Assembly: GCA_020152595.1 (NCBI GenBank)
Contig: JAIGNY010004456.1
Location: forward strand, 186,001-250,000
DNA: 64,000 nt
Direction of reading: 5' to 3'
DNA from: Chiridota heheva
Taxonomy: Eukaryota > Echinodermata > Holothuroidea > Apodida > Chiridotidae
This document shows positions 35,885 through 48,143 of the stretch, piece by piece. The translations under genes were made by a program, and so were the position numbers. The first letter of the stretch is position 1. Each line of letters begins with the position of its first letter. The notes under the pieces are model-generated. The model did no database searches. It was not told the DNA's origin and worked only from the letters and a program-made list of their open reading frames with translations.

Positions 35885-38330
35885 CTACAAAATTTCACCC
35901 TCCCCACCCCATCCTCCTCCTCATCAGACAGTATAGACAATTTAGACGGCGCTATCAAATCAAACCTTCCCACAAACTCGCGCTGAGTGCAATCAACTCA
36001 GAGCCCTTACCCGAAAATAATCCGTGAACACCGGAAATCTGAGTGGAAAAACTCTTGCACCGATTGCAATACTAATCCCGACATCCGCAAATGTTGGAAA
36101 TCCTTCCATCGCCTCCCAGGATCCAAGTAATTATCCCACCCTCTCCCTCACTGACCCAACTACCAACCAAACTCTTCACCACCCCAAGATAAAGTCAGCC
36201 TCCTCAGCTCCACCCTCTCTTCAATTCAATCCTTCCCAACCCATCCTGACTTCTCTCCACATAAACTCACCCTGGTCACCAACCATACCCGCACCAACCA
36301 ACTCCTCTTCTCCCTGTCCAGAACCAGGATCTCACCACCACCCACACCCTGGAGACACCCATAACCCTCCATGAATTCCTTGACGCCCTCAGCAAAACAA
36401 AAACCTTGTCCGATCCAGACCGCATCCACTATACTGCTATATCCTCCGTGTGAGAACCTCCCACACTATCATCCTCCATATCTTAAGTGTCTACAACTCA
36501 GCTCTCAACTTGGGGCTACTTCCAACCTCCTGGTAAACAAGTAAAGTCATCTTCTTTCCCCAAACCAAATAAAACCACATTATCCCCCTTAATTAACGCC
36601 CCAACTCTTCTCCCAACCCTGGGAAAAATCCTTGAAAAAATCATAGCACGCCTCTCTATAGAACCATATGGAAGACAATAACCTTTTCAACCCCACCAAG
36701 CGGACTTCCGCCCGGCAAGTTCACAGCTGACCATCTACTTAGAATCACTAAGAGCCTTTACCTCAATCCTAAGAAATGCATTTGCTCCCTGGCACTTGTA
36801 CTTGAAAGTCGACGCCGTATGGCATGACGGCCTGAGATACAAACTCCTCAGCCCTTACTTCCAACTCCCCCTAAAATCACCCGTATCCTTTGAAACTTCC
36901 TCCCCTAGTGGAAAGCCTTCTTCGAAATGCAAGGCTACCGCTCTCTTTCCTACCAACCCCAAGCTGGCGTCCCCCAGGGCTCCTACCTCAGCCTCTCCTC
37001 CTCACCCTCTATGTCAATAACATACGTCCCCCAACCCACCAGTCCACCTCTCACAGTTTGTTGATGACTTTGCTATCTGGTACCCCTAGCCAGAAACTTA
37101 AACCACGCCAACTCAATCCAGATATACTTCAGCCTAATTTATACCATGATGCACCGACTGGCGCATCAAACGTAACCCTACCAACACCATCTCCCTTCCC
37201 ATCTTTAGCCGAAGCAAAAAAAAAAAACGTCCAAATTCCTAGGCCTTACCCTCCATTTAAACTGTTTCGCTTCCCCTTCCTCCCTGACAAGTCCATTTTA
37301 ACAATGTGACCACAGCCATCCGCTGCAAAATGGCCCACATTTCCTGCACCAGGTTCAGCCTCAACACAGCCAAAACCACGCTCCTCCGCCCTTCTTTGAA
37401 CACGGGCTCCCAGCCACTTACAACGCCCAGTTTTTACCACCACGCAACTGATACAAAACAAAAGCCATTCGCATGGCTTTCTGCCTCAGCCGCTCCACCC
37501 CAGTTCCAATCCTACATCAGAAGGCCAACATCCCCACAGTAGGACCTATCAAATGTTTCACAACTTCTGCAGCCCCAGATTCCTCAACAAACCTTGCCTT
37601 TTTGATTGCCATGATCTTCGGCACACTCAATCCTCATCCCTCAACATGTACATGCGCTCTAACGCCTCCTTGATCACTCTCCCCCAACCCTCTTTCTCCC
37701 CAACCTGACAACCCACTTCCCCACACTACCCCACACTACCACCAACCCTGCCTCAGATCAAAATTGATTTATCTTCTTCCTGATCCCTACTGAATTGACC
37801 GCTATTCTACAAGCTCCGGGTCGTTTGGTTTTGAAATTGGTGTACTTACTTGTGGCATACTTGTGTAAGAGTTTTTTCCCCCTCACGATCCATCTTTATC
37901 TTTTCTCTTTATGTCTCTTTAACTATACAGTTATTTATCAGCTTATATCCTAGCAGCATTATTATTTAGTAATTACTCCTCCTAGTGATATATTTATTCA
38001 TTCATGCAAATTATCTCCTCATTCGCCTATTTTATTCCTTATATGGATCATAATGATACTCTCACAATATACTCACTCACTATTCGAAGAAACATACTTG
38101 TGGTTGACCTATCCGTCACTGACCAGCCAATTCCTCATTTTCTCCTTTTGTTAATGTTTTTACTTGGTTTTAAAATACAGTAATGTTCACTTGGTTTTAT
38201 AATTCTGTTAAGTGAAGTTGCATCTGTTTGTGATTTGCAGATTTTGAGTTAAAAACATGATTTAAAAGTTTTGAACTTAATTTGTGTTTGCTGTTTTTGT
38301 TATTAAAGTGTAATATTCCATGTAGCTCCC
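35885..38330 (+). pseudogene. Degenerate non-LTR retrotransposon (Jockey/I-like reverse transcriptase)
   Basis: The C-rich plus strand retains reverse-transcriptase landmarks in several frames: a KPNK.. stretch followed by L.PTLGKILEKIIAR near 36550-36650, a GFRPGKFTADHL-like stretch near 36700-36740, AGVPQGSYLSLLL near 36965-37000 and FVDDFAIWYP near 37058-37087. C-terminal phrases (YGLPATYNAQF, KAIRMAFCLS) lie near 37405-37490. Stops and frameshifts are frequent, so it is inactive. The clade is inferred from the GVPQGS plus F.DD.A.W pattern. Sequence after about 37750 is AT-rich and probably 3' UTR or flank. Confidence 0.7.
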
Positions 38331-39136
38331 CACCCTAGCCTCCATCCTGACAATGTGGAGTTAGAGGGGCTACACTTGAGCCAGTTCCCCCACTCCTTAC
38401 GACAGCAGGCTACATTCCTATACACATACTTATAACTCTACAGAACCCTGACATAAGCACTCACACCTGCGCACACTCGTCAAACATCGACAGCCTCCCC
38501 ACCCAACCCCATACACCATCCTTACCACACCCACACACACCATCCTCACCACCACTTACATTGCATTCATACATGCCTTTAGTATCACTACTTGGCTACT
38601 GCCCACCATACCACCGGCTCCCAGTAGCAATCAGTGCATTATATACATAATCACATCCACTCTGCATGACAGAACCCTGTCAACTCAAGCACACACACAC
38701 AAGCACCTACCAAAAACGAGCCTCCTACCAATATCACAATGCCTCACACCATCACACATACTCTTCTCTCCCCCTACATGCTACTGAAGCCCCCTTTTGG
38801 AAAGTTCTTGTGTCGAGCGATCAGGTGAACTTATTACCTTTTTGTCTTTTTGCTATTCGTCGTCATATCCAAAACCCGTGTTGTTTGTTCGTCACTATAA
38901 GCAGGGGCTTCGTGGCACCGCAGATGATTGGTGTGTCCTGTTGATGTTATTCAATTCGTTTGTTCGAAAAAGCCGAAATTTCCTTGTGTGTGTAGTATAG
39001 TATGCGCCTACAATTCAAATTGCTTTAAGTTTTAAATAAGTAATCAAAAACGGTTCAGATCAATTGGCACCCTACCTTGCAGTCTATCCCCAAACTCGAA
39101 TTAATGACGTATTTGGCGTCATTCTCTTTGGGTGTT
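38331..39136. other. No gene recognised
   Basis: CA-rich and C-rich sequence continuing the compositional style of the preceding retrotransposon. No domain was recognised. Confidence 0.4.
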
Positions 39137-39645
39137 ACGAAAACAGAGATCTCGGAAACAGAAACCCAATACTTGAGACCCACTCGAAAACAGAGACTCA
39201 AAGTACAAAAACAGAGACCCTGGTATACGAATACAGAGACCCAAAGTACGAAAACAGAGACCCTGGTGCCTGGTATACCGAAAACAGAGACCTTGGTAGA
39301 CGAAAACAAAGACCCAAAGTACGAAAACAGAGACCCTGGTATGCGAAAACAGAGACCCAGTATGCGAAAACAGAGATCCTGGTATACAAAAACAGAGACC
39401 CTGGTATACGAAAGCAGAGACCCTGGTATACGAAAACAGAGACCCTGGTATACTAAAACAGAGACCCTGCCAGGTATGCGAAAACAGAGACCCTGCCGGG
39501 TATGCGAAAACAGAGACCCTGCCGGGTATACGAAAACAGAGACGCAGGTATACGAAAGCAGAGACCCTGGTATACAAAAACAGAGACCCAGCAATACGAA
39601 AACGGAGACCAACTGACTAAGGCATACGAAAACAGCTACCCAGGC
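39137..39645. repeat. 22-bp minisatellite
   Basis: About 20 variants of AAAACAGAGACCCTGGTATA-CG, with subtypes carrying CCAAAGTACG and CCTGCCGGGTATGCG inserts. Long frames open on both strands because stops are absent from the unit. They are artefacts; no flanking domain supports coding. Confidence 0.9.
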
Positions 39646-39889
39646 AGTGGCGTAGGAAGATGTTTCGTATACAGTGGCGCAAGGCGAGTTCCTGGACCCC
39701 ACACCGTTGTGGCGCACGCTTCGCGTCCGCACTACCACCATGTAGGCGGTACACACCTATACATACATTTTATTTAAGCCCACAATAAATCTGTTCATAT
39801 AGGGGGGAAATGATTTTTTCCACAAGCACTTATATATGCTGATTGTGCTCTGGGGCGATCTATATGATATTTATCAATGTAACGGTATG

Positions 39890-40310
39890 GCTGCATGGTA
39901 AGGTCCGGGGCGAAGCCCCAAGAAACTCTGAATATTTCTTGGTTTTGATGCCTTAATCTAAAATCAAACACAAAGTTCAAAAAATCAATGTATGAAAGTA
40001 ACCTTTGTAATTGATAACCGCACCAGATAATGTTAAAAATCTGCTCAATTAAGCATAAGGTGGAGAAGAATTTTACCTCTGGTGGAGCCCTAATGAGGCG
40101 AAGCCCCGGAATGTATGAAATTCGGTATTTACAATGCTTATTTCTGATGAAATTTATGCTGCAAATGAAATACCTTGATGCATGTATCAACAGCGAATTT
40201 CACGTGGGGGCCCAGGGAGTGAAGTTCCCAGAATTAGCTGTCAGAAATGCAGTATTTATACCAACTTGAAGGCTATTTCTGATCAATTGTATGCTGCAAT
40301 TTGCAAATGA
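39890..40310. repeat. Degenerate tandem repeat with GGGGCGAAGCCCC motif
   Basis: GGGGCGAAGCCCC (39907) recurs as GGCGAAGCCCCGGAA (40097) and in decayed form at 40210. The latter two are followed by a GTATTTA..TATTTCTGAT..ATGCTGCAA series about 134 bp apart. Related G/C-rich phrases (GGCTTCGCCCCCTGG) occur at 47085-47190. Confidence 0.5.
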
Positions 40311-42506
40311 CTAGTTTATGTTGCACATGGCACATGTTTCAACACCAAAATTTCATGCTTCAAAATTTCAAGTTTTCACCAGTTGGGGGACTGCGAACCA
40401 TGACTAAACGTATGCAGTTCCAGGTGACAGGGTGGCATTTAACTGTTTAAGTTGCCCAACCCTCACTTTTAGTTTGAAAATTTAAGTACGTATAGCTTTT
40501 TCAAGTTTTGTAAACTTGCTACGTTTTAATAATATTGTGTCCTAAAATGCTGAAAAATGGTTGTCCAGTTTACGGAGGCGACCTTTGCATCTTTGCTCAT
40601 TCCCTCAAGCCCACTTCGTTGGTGAGAATCTCGGTCCAGTTTAACTATATTCGTCAAATGCTAACGCTTATTTATTGAATAATTTAATGGAATTCAAGAT
40701 GTTGACTTTAATGCATGCATATGTGAAAATAATTACATTTGTACCTACCGTTTCTGGGAGTGTTAATTTTCCCCGTTTCAGTTTAAATAATATCCAGGGG
40801 CAAGTGACGCTACACATGTAAACTCATAATAGCAGATAACTAGTTTTGTTTTTACAAATAGATAGGCTTTTAATAAACAAAGGAAAAAGAAACAAAAAAG
40901 GCAAATGTGGGGAAAACATCGATTTTTTTCCGAGAAAAAAGAAGAAAAAAACATTTTTTTCTGGGGGTGTTGCAATATTCTTAATAACTTGAAACAATTC
41001 GAAAGACAAAAAAAAGATGTATATCATTTCCCCACTACACCCCCCCTCCCCTCCCCCTCCTCCTCCCGCCAATTTCCTCTTCGGATTTGGGCAATTAAAA
41101 AATGTCATGGCTCGCCCCCCCCCCTCCTCTCTCCTTCCCCTACCCCCTCATTAAACCTTCTGCTTTGGAGTATTGAACCTTCGAAATACCTGGCGTTCGG
41201 ACTAGTGGGCCTTTGTTTCGGATTATTGAATAAGCTACATGATTTGAGGTAAAAGAGGAAAATTGGCGTTTTTTTTGTTTGAGTGGAAATTCGGAGGTTA
41301 CATGACGAAGGTGATTTCCATGTGAAAGGTAATTTGCAAGGGTAGTTGAACCTGCTCTATATACAATGCAGAATACACCATAGGCGGAGGCAGCCATGGT
41401 AGCTCTTTTCTCCTCTTTCCACCCTTGTTACGGAGACCAGAGCAGTCTTAGCAACATGTATGTCCTGGGCAAAGCAATGCAGTACTGGGGCCCATACCCA
41501 CCCAACCATTGGCGTCACCAGTGGCGTGGTGGCAGGGGCAAACTGCCCTGGTGAAGATTTATGAGAGGGCGCCGATTGCTCAAAGGAGCGCCTAAATCGT
41601 CCTGAGAACATTTTTTGTTAGGGAAAAATTGCTATTATCATTAACTTCTCTTTAGAAATATATTTGCTAATTTCATATTAATATAAATCAATAATATTTC
41701 GTAATGTTCAATTTTTGTTGTCCAAAAGCACATGAATCTTCCACAGAAAAGACAAAAATGTCTGAGAACTTCGCCCAAAGGCCCCTGACACCGACCATGT
41801 CTGCAGGCCCATAAAATTGCACTTTAGTTGTATTAGCTGAAAAAGCACATACTTGCAGGGACAAAGCCAGAAATTTGGAAGAGGCAGGTGGGAGTCTGAG
41901 GAAGAAAAGGGGTGGGGATGGGGAGGTTGACCTTTGTGCACAAATTTAAAGTTACCCAAGACCTTATCAGATTATTTATATTAATTGCTTTTAGCGTTTA
42001 TTTGACATGATTTAAAGTTATTTCCAGGGGTTTCGCCTCCTGGCCCCTACCTGAGAGGGACAGATCCAGGATTAAAAAAAAGGAGGAGAGGAGGGGGTGG
42101 GTCCAAGCCAGGAATCGAAGGTCAAGTCATGAAAATGAATGGCTTTAGTGTTAGAAGTGTATTGGTGAAATTCCTAAAGGAGAGATCTGGACCCCTGCAC
42201 CCCCTCCCCCCTATGAATGCGCCCTTGGGCCTGAGGCTTCGACCTGGACCTTGGCTCGGCCGCATAGTGTACCCAGTTCGGGATATGGTACCGCAAATTA
42301 GTTATATCAATAAACATATGCCCAATAAATGTTCTGTCGGCTTCGTCAACTAACTTAACTCAATAAATGCATCTGCCATCTAAACAATGCATGTCAGGTT
42401 GTACTAGGAAGGGCCACCTCTCGGGCAATCGGGAGGAGAGGGAGGGGGACAGATCCCAAAATTTCCCGGTTGCAAGCGGAAAAATTGCACTGGTATATAG
42501 ATTTAA
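40311..42506. other. Gene-free stretch with repeat fragments
   Basis: It contains pyrimidine-rich tracts (41037-41065, 41115-41150), the TTCGGACTAGTG-type block at 41155-41240 shared with 34585-34690, and a MITE-like end CAGTGGCGTGGTGGCAGGGG at 41519 whose reverse complement is at 32411-32430. No exon was recognised. Confidence 0.45.
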
Positions 42507-45500
42507 ACCCCACACCTCACCTCACCTAGTCGCTTCAGGCCTCCTGGCCCATAAGGTTGCAGAGCACTCTCTCCACTGGACTCTGTTATTTGCCACTTGT
42601 CTGGCTTCTGCCCACGAGCTCCATCCCATCAAACTCCTCTTCTTCTCGACTGTCCTTCTCCAGGTCGTTCTAGGACGACCAACTTTCCTTTTCCCCTCTG
42701 CTTTCCACGTCATAGCTGTCATACAGTGCTTAATAGTGCTCTCATGCGCAACACATGACCAATCCACCTCAACCTTCTTTTTACTTCAGTGCTGATTTTG
42801 TCATGTTTAGTGACTCTCAGTATTCCATCGTTAGATATTACATATGACCATCTGATCTTCAAAATTCTCCTGAAACATTTGTACATAAATGTATCCAGCT
42901 TTTTATCATCTGCTACATTAACTCTCCATGTCTCGCAACCATACAAGAGTGCCGCACTGGCAGACTTAACAAGAGAGTTAAGCAGTCGTATTTTTGTATA
43001 CATTGAGAATATGCTTGACTTCCATATCTTATCTAATTTCATAAATGCTACTCTTGCTTTAGAGATTCTGTTTTGGATATCTTGCTCGCCACCACCTTAT
43101 AAGCTTACTGTTGCACCAAGGTATCTGAACTTGTTTACTTCATTTAGTTGTTGGTTATCGATAAAAACTTAGTTTGCACATTTGCTGTTAACTTTCATGA
43201 GCTTTGTCTTATCCTTATTAATTCTTAGCCAGTCTGTGCAGCTTACTGATTGAGCTTGCTCACTTTGGTTTGCATGTATGATATGCAGATGAAAGTAGAG
43301 CGATATCATCAGCAAAATCTAAATCCTCAAGAGTTGACATAAACTTACATCTAATTCCATTTCTGTTATTATCAGTCGTTTTTCTCATCACCCAGTCTAC
43401 CACCATCAGCAAAAGAAACCCTGACATTACATCACCTTGCTGTACACCACTTTTGATTTGAAACCATTAAGATTCCACACCATCATCTAAAACTACACAT
43501 TCACTGTCTTCATATAACGCTTTAATCAAACATATTATCTGTTGGGAATACCATAGGCTGCCATTATTTTACGGAGGCTTTCTCTGTGTACTTAGTCAAA
43601 CGCCTTCTTGAAGTCAACAAAGGCGATACATATGGTTGACTGCCATTTAGCCACCTGTTCTATAATGTTGCGCAGGATGAAAATTAGCTAGTTGGTTCTC
43701 CGAAGTTCCTCTTCTAAATCCAGCCGTCCATCTCTCATCTTACTGTCAACACCGTTGCTAATTCTGTCGATTAAAACTCTTCCAAATATTAATTTGTTTG
43801 GCATGGATGCTAAGGTTATTCCGCGCCAGTTATCGCATACAGTAGTTTACTTTTCTTATGTATTTTTGTTATCAGTCCTTGCTTCCATGATTTTGGTATA
43901 ATGTCCTCCCCCCTCTCCCCCCCCCCCCCTTATACAATTCTGAACAGCTCTTCAAGCCATACTACTGATGTGCATATATCAGCTTTTAACAACTCGGCAG
44001 TTATCAGGTTATATTAACCTTGCCTGCAGCTTTGTTATTCTTTAGCTTCATCAATGTCCCTTTGATTTCACTTCTTGTAATATAACATTTCGTCTATTTC
44101 AGGGTCACATGTTAAGTTAGAAACTGAAAAACAGGATATGGTCTATTCAGTATCTTCTCGAAATGCTCTTTCCACCTCTTTCTTTTTTTCTTTTTTATCC
44201 GTTAATAAATCCCCGTCCCTGTCTCTTATAGTACTCCCAACCTTGGTCCTTTCATTGCAAATTGTTTTGGTTATCTTGTAGAGCTCTCTCATTCTGCCAT
44301 TACTAGCTACTTCCTCTACAGATGTAGCAAGGTCGTCAACCCACTTTCTTTGATCTCTCCTTAAGCTTTTCTTCACATCTTTGTCTTTTGCAGTGTACTT
44401 AGCTCTCATAATATCTTTAATTCTAATTGACTTGGCATTCTCAATCTTAACGTTCAGCTGTTTTCTCTTTTCAGCACATTTCCAACTTTCTCTGCTGATC
44501 CATAGCTTTTGGTCCTTCTTATTTGTACCAAAGGACCTTTTTAGCAACCCCATTGTTTACCACTTCAAATGTCTACCACTTACTCTCAACTTCTTCAATG
44601 TTATCAGGTACTTCAGTCTCACCACATCAGTCTTGTAAAACTTCATATCTATTTCGTAGTTCAACCGAAAACTCTACTCTGATTGCTGGTTGTCAGGTTG
44701 TTGTAACTTGATGGTATCATACTTGGGTCGACATGTCTTTGTTATCGGTTTTCCTTTCAGTTTCAATCGGATCCTGGTCCGTATCAAGTGGTGATCACTT
44801 GAAATGTCAGCCCCTCTCATCACTCTTGTGTCTAATATGGAGGTTCTGTGTTGCTTTGTTACAAACACATGATCAATTTGGTTCTTTGTCCTCCCTCCTG
44901 GGGAAGTGCAGGTCTGTTTATGAATGAGTTTATGTGGAAAAATTGTGCCAGTCACCAAAAAATTGTTGATACCACAGAAGTCCAAAAGCCTTTCACAATT
45001 AGCATTCCTCTCACCAATGCCACGCCTTCCAATAACATTATCATAATCATCATTATTACATCCTACTTTGGCATTCAAGTCGCCCATTATGATTAATAGG
45101 TCATGCTTGGAAACTCCATCTACTAGGGCTTGTAACTGATCATAAACAGCTTCCTTGTCTTCATCAGTTGCATCAATTGTTGGAGCATAAACTTGAATGA
45201 TTGACAATTTAATATACTTTGAGAAAAACCTTGCGTAAATCTAAGAGTTGGCATTAAATGCCAACTCCCTGCGTAAATCAACCCCTCATTTATAGGTTTC
45301 ATTCTAATAGTGTCTTTTCAGCTTTCTTTGATAACATGAATTCAACTCCCTGATGATGCATTTCATCATCTCTGCCCGAAAATAAAATACTTTCGGCAGT
45401 AGTCAGCTTGACTTTACTAAAGCCCGTCCACCTACATTCACTTATACCAAGAATGCCAATATTATACTGCTCCATCTCTTTGGCGAGTTGAGGTACTTTT

Positions 45501-45970
45501 CCAATTGAAAAGAGCGATCTTACATTCCAGCACCCTATAAGAGTACTCAGGTACTGCTGTTGGGTTTGGTAATTGACGTTATCAACCCATGAGCTTCCTT
45601 GTGGCTTTCACCCATTGGCGTCATGTTATCCACAAACCTCAGATTGTCATCTTCAGGATTTTGGATCGTCATACTTCCAAACTCAATAATATTACCAGCA
45701 TTAGCTAGTGCACTTGCAGTTTCCGTAACAATTGAATGAGCTGAATGGGTTGTTAGTCCATTGCAACAGGTTTTGTTTCAGGGTTTTCCTTCCCTTAGCC
45801 AGAGCCTTGTAAGCCTAGCACCGTTTAGAACTAGTTACCAGGGGGAACCATAATGACGAAGTAAGGTTGACTTGGGTGAACTACGGGTCATCGACAGGCT
45901 ACTAATTTTTACGTTTCACCCACCAAGGTGAGCTATTCGAACCCAACACCACTGGCTGTGGTGCCGGGCG
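42507..45970 (-). pseudogene. RTE-type non-LTR retrotransposon, near full length but broken
   Basis: Reading on the minus strand, the endonuclease begins with IGCWNVRSLF near 45535, continues through GISECRWTG and GDLNAKVG (near 45080) to SSDHHLI (near 44790). The reverse transcriptase keeps a KKAFD stretch (near 43610), SGVQQGDVMSGF (near 43440) and DLDFADDIALL (FADD at 43304-43315). The C-terminus has LLYGCETW, RRLRWIGHVLRM and GKRKVGRPRTTW, followed by a GGTGA-type repeat as 3' tail at about 42507-42525. The RRLRWIGH and GKR..GRP.TTW motifs are typical of RTE-like elements. Stops, frameshifts and the 31-bp palindromic insertion at 45241 make it inactive. The region upstream of the endonuclease (to about 45970) is stop-rich but contiguous. 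Confidence 0.85.
45241..45271. mobile_element. 31-bp palindromic insertion inside the RTE endonuclease
   Basis: The core GAGTTGGCATT/AATGCCAACTC is an 11-bp perfect inverted repeat around one base; the outer arm reads CAGGGAG on the minus strand. CGTAAAT lies directly on both sides (45234-45240 and 45272-45278), and the direct repeat can be read as 10 bp (TGCGTAAATC) because the end bases coincide. Insert plus one duplication is 38 bp and shifts the frame; ignoring those 38 bp the endonuclease frame runs through. It is therefore an insertion, not original sequence. Confidence 0.75.
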
Positions 45971-47802
45971 CATGAATACCCCAATCCCATCAAACCCAGT
46001 TGCTGATAATCGGGAAATCTCCTTAAATATGCCGCAAAAAGTCCTGAAATTTTAAACAATTTTATTCATTTTCTGGAAGTTTTCTTTACTTTTGTGGGGA
46101 ATTTCCCTTCATTTTTGGGATATTTTTTGGCGACCCTCGGATGACCTAAAATTGGTCCCAAACGCCCATTGGTCCCAATCACAGAACAGGGCCCTAAGAG
46201 TTAGCTTTATTCGGCAATGTTTATAGTGGGATGGGGGACATATGACTTAAAAGTTCCCCCTAAGAGGTCGTGCAACCCCCACCCCCACTTTTAAAAAGCA
46301 TCCTATACGCCTAGTTGGAGTCAATTGGGAACTTGGTTGGTTTACTTCGGAAATAAATGGTTACGATAAGTGATATATGACACTTACGTATTTTCACTCA
46401 TAATCAGAAGGGCGTAGATCGAGGGAGGGGGGGTGGTTACCCCTACTTTTTGTAAAGGGGGATGGTATGTACAATTATTCCCCCCCCCCCACTTTTGTCG
46501 ATGATACCGCCCCAAATTTTCAAATACTAAAATAAATGTTTTTTGCCACTTCCGCCGTGTTTGATTGAGGAATTGGGAACGATTACTGTATATCACAAAA
46601 CGAACCATAAATCAAGAAAATATATACTTTCATCTCAAATACCACAATATAATAGTTTTTCTGACTAAACTTCACGTGATACGGTTTTGTAAATTCCGAT
46701 TTCCGAAGTTTCTTGATGTGTCCTTAAACTAACGATACTTAACAACTCGAGGGCTCTTGTGTTTCGTGAAAAGATACAACTCACCGCATCGACCGGTATT
46801 TTTTACCCAGGCCCACCAAAGAAAGGTGTGTGTGTGTGTGTGTGTGCGTGGTGTGTGTGTGTGGGGGGTATTTATCTTGCATTCGAAAGCTAAAATTGAA
46901 TAAACCTGTTTGTTATTAAGAATGACTTTGAATTATTTTGGACTCGAATTTCACCCCAAGGGTACAGCCTACTACTCTTTCTACGGTTTTTAGAGGTAAA
47001 TGTGTTTGGACCCTAAGCATGTTTTGATGTTATTTTTGGGCCAATTTTAGCCCTAAAACGTTGAATAATCCAGGAGCTTCAGCGGGCTTCGCCCCCTGGC
47101 TCCCACAGGGGCGAATCCCCTGGACCCCACCAGGGACCCTTAAGCAGGCCCCTGGACCCCACGCCTATCGGCGAGAGCTTCGCGCACGCATTGACACTAA
47201 CGTGGCAAACTAGTCCTCCCAAAAATCCTCCCCCCCCCCACACACACACACTTAACAAAATGGATCTACGCCCTTGTCATACCCAACTACCTCGCACGGC
47301 CTCCTCTAACAGGTTAGAGACTGAAATATTGAAATGGGAGCAAAAACTACCGCAAAAAGCTATGCTGCCTTTAAGAATACAAAATTGTTAATTTTGTCAT
47401 GAACACTTTGGGATTTGTGTTTAGGCCCTAGTTAAAATAACTTATCCCAAAAAAAGGTTACCTAGGTTTCAGCTCAAAACAATGACGTCATCGATAAACT
47501 ATAAGCTGGAGAAGTGGTGGTCTATCTGCGTTCTTTCTTTTCCTGCAATAAAATATTCAGGCTGATCAAAAAAATATATATATGAGGATAATATTGTGGA
47601 GGAAAATTTAAATTTAGATGACAAATTGCAATATTTTTCTCATGGCTTCTTAAAAGAAGTTTTAAAGGCTTTAATTAAAATTTAAGTTGCAAAGTAAATC
47701 GGTAACATTCCGTAATCTTTTTTTTCAAAGGGCTGACGGAACCAAGTTGAACGTCTCATTTTGCCCTTGAAGTTGAAAGAAAGAAACATTCCAGCAGCTA
47801 AT
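45971..47802. other. Region upstream of MAPK15; no promoter assigned
   Basis: It holds a T-rich repeat (46021-46140), a C-run (46480-46491), (GT)n at 46826-46862 and the GGCTTCGCCCCCTGG-type block (47085-47190). The final ~100 bp before the MAPK15 start should be 5' UTR: an in-frame TGA lies at 47734-47736. No TATA-box or CpG-dense promoter is evident. Confidence 0.45.
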
Positions 47803-47868
47803 ATGAGTGCAGATATCGAAGATCATGTCCTTCGAAAGTATGAAATCAAGAAAAGGCTTGGAAAAGGG
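47803..47868 (+). CDS. MAPK15: MAPK15 (ERK7/8), coding exon 1
   Basis: The exon encodes 22 residues, MSADIEDHVLRKYEIKKRLGKG. It ends exactly at the third glycine-loop residue with donor GTAATT in phase 0; the next exon at 61093 supplies AYGIVWKA. The ATG has A at -3 and is the first after an in-frame TGA at 47734. ERK7/8-type MAP kinases start with a short N-terminus leading into a YEI..RLGKGAYG-like loop, which fits. The protein is an atypical, autophosphorylating MAP kinase linked in animals to ciliogenesis and autophagy (family knowledge). This exon alone would be too short to identify; the pairing with exon 2 gives the confidence. Confidence 0.9.
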
Positions 47869-48143
47869 GTAATTGTCTTAGCCTTTTATTTCAGGATCTA
47901 GCAGTAACGTAGATGTTTGGTTGTCTGTCTGTTTACAGTTCTGTTTACACTGCAGTTTAGGCTAACGTTAGGCCCTAATTCAATTAACATATAATAGGCC
48001 TTCTTATAGTCTTTAACAATAAATTGTTTAGGCTGACTAATAATCCCAATGACTGGTCTTCTTATCAAGTCTTTGAGGCTAAACCACTTACCAACAGCAA
48101 AATAAACCAACTTATAATTACCCCAGAAGGTGTCAAAAGCAAC

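Noticed and set aside
36024..36374. Proline/serine-rich secreted or mucin-like protein
   Set aside because: It lies in the C-rich strand of a degenerate non-LTR retrotransposon and has no start or splice context of its own.
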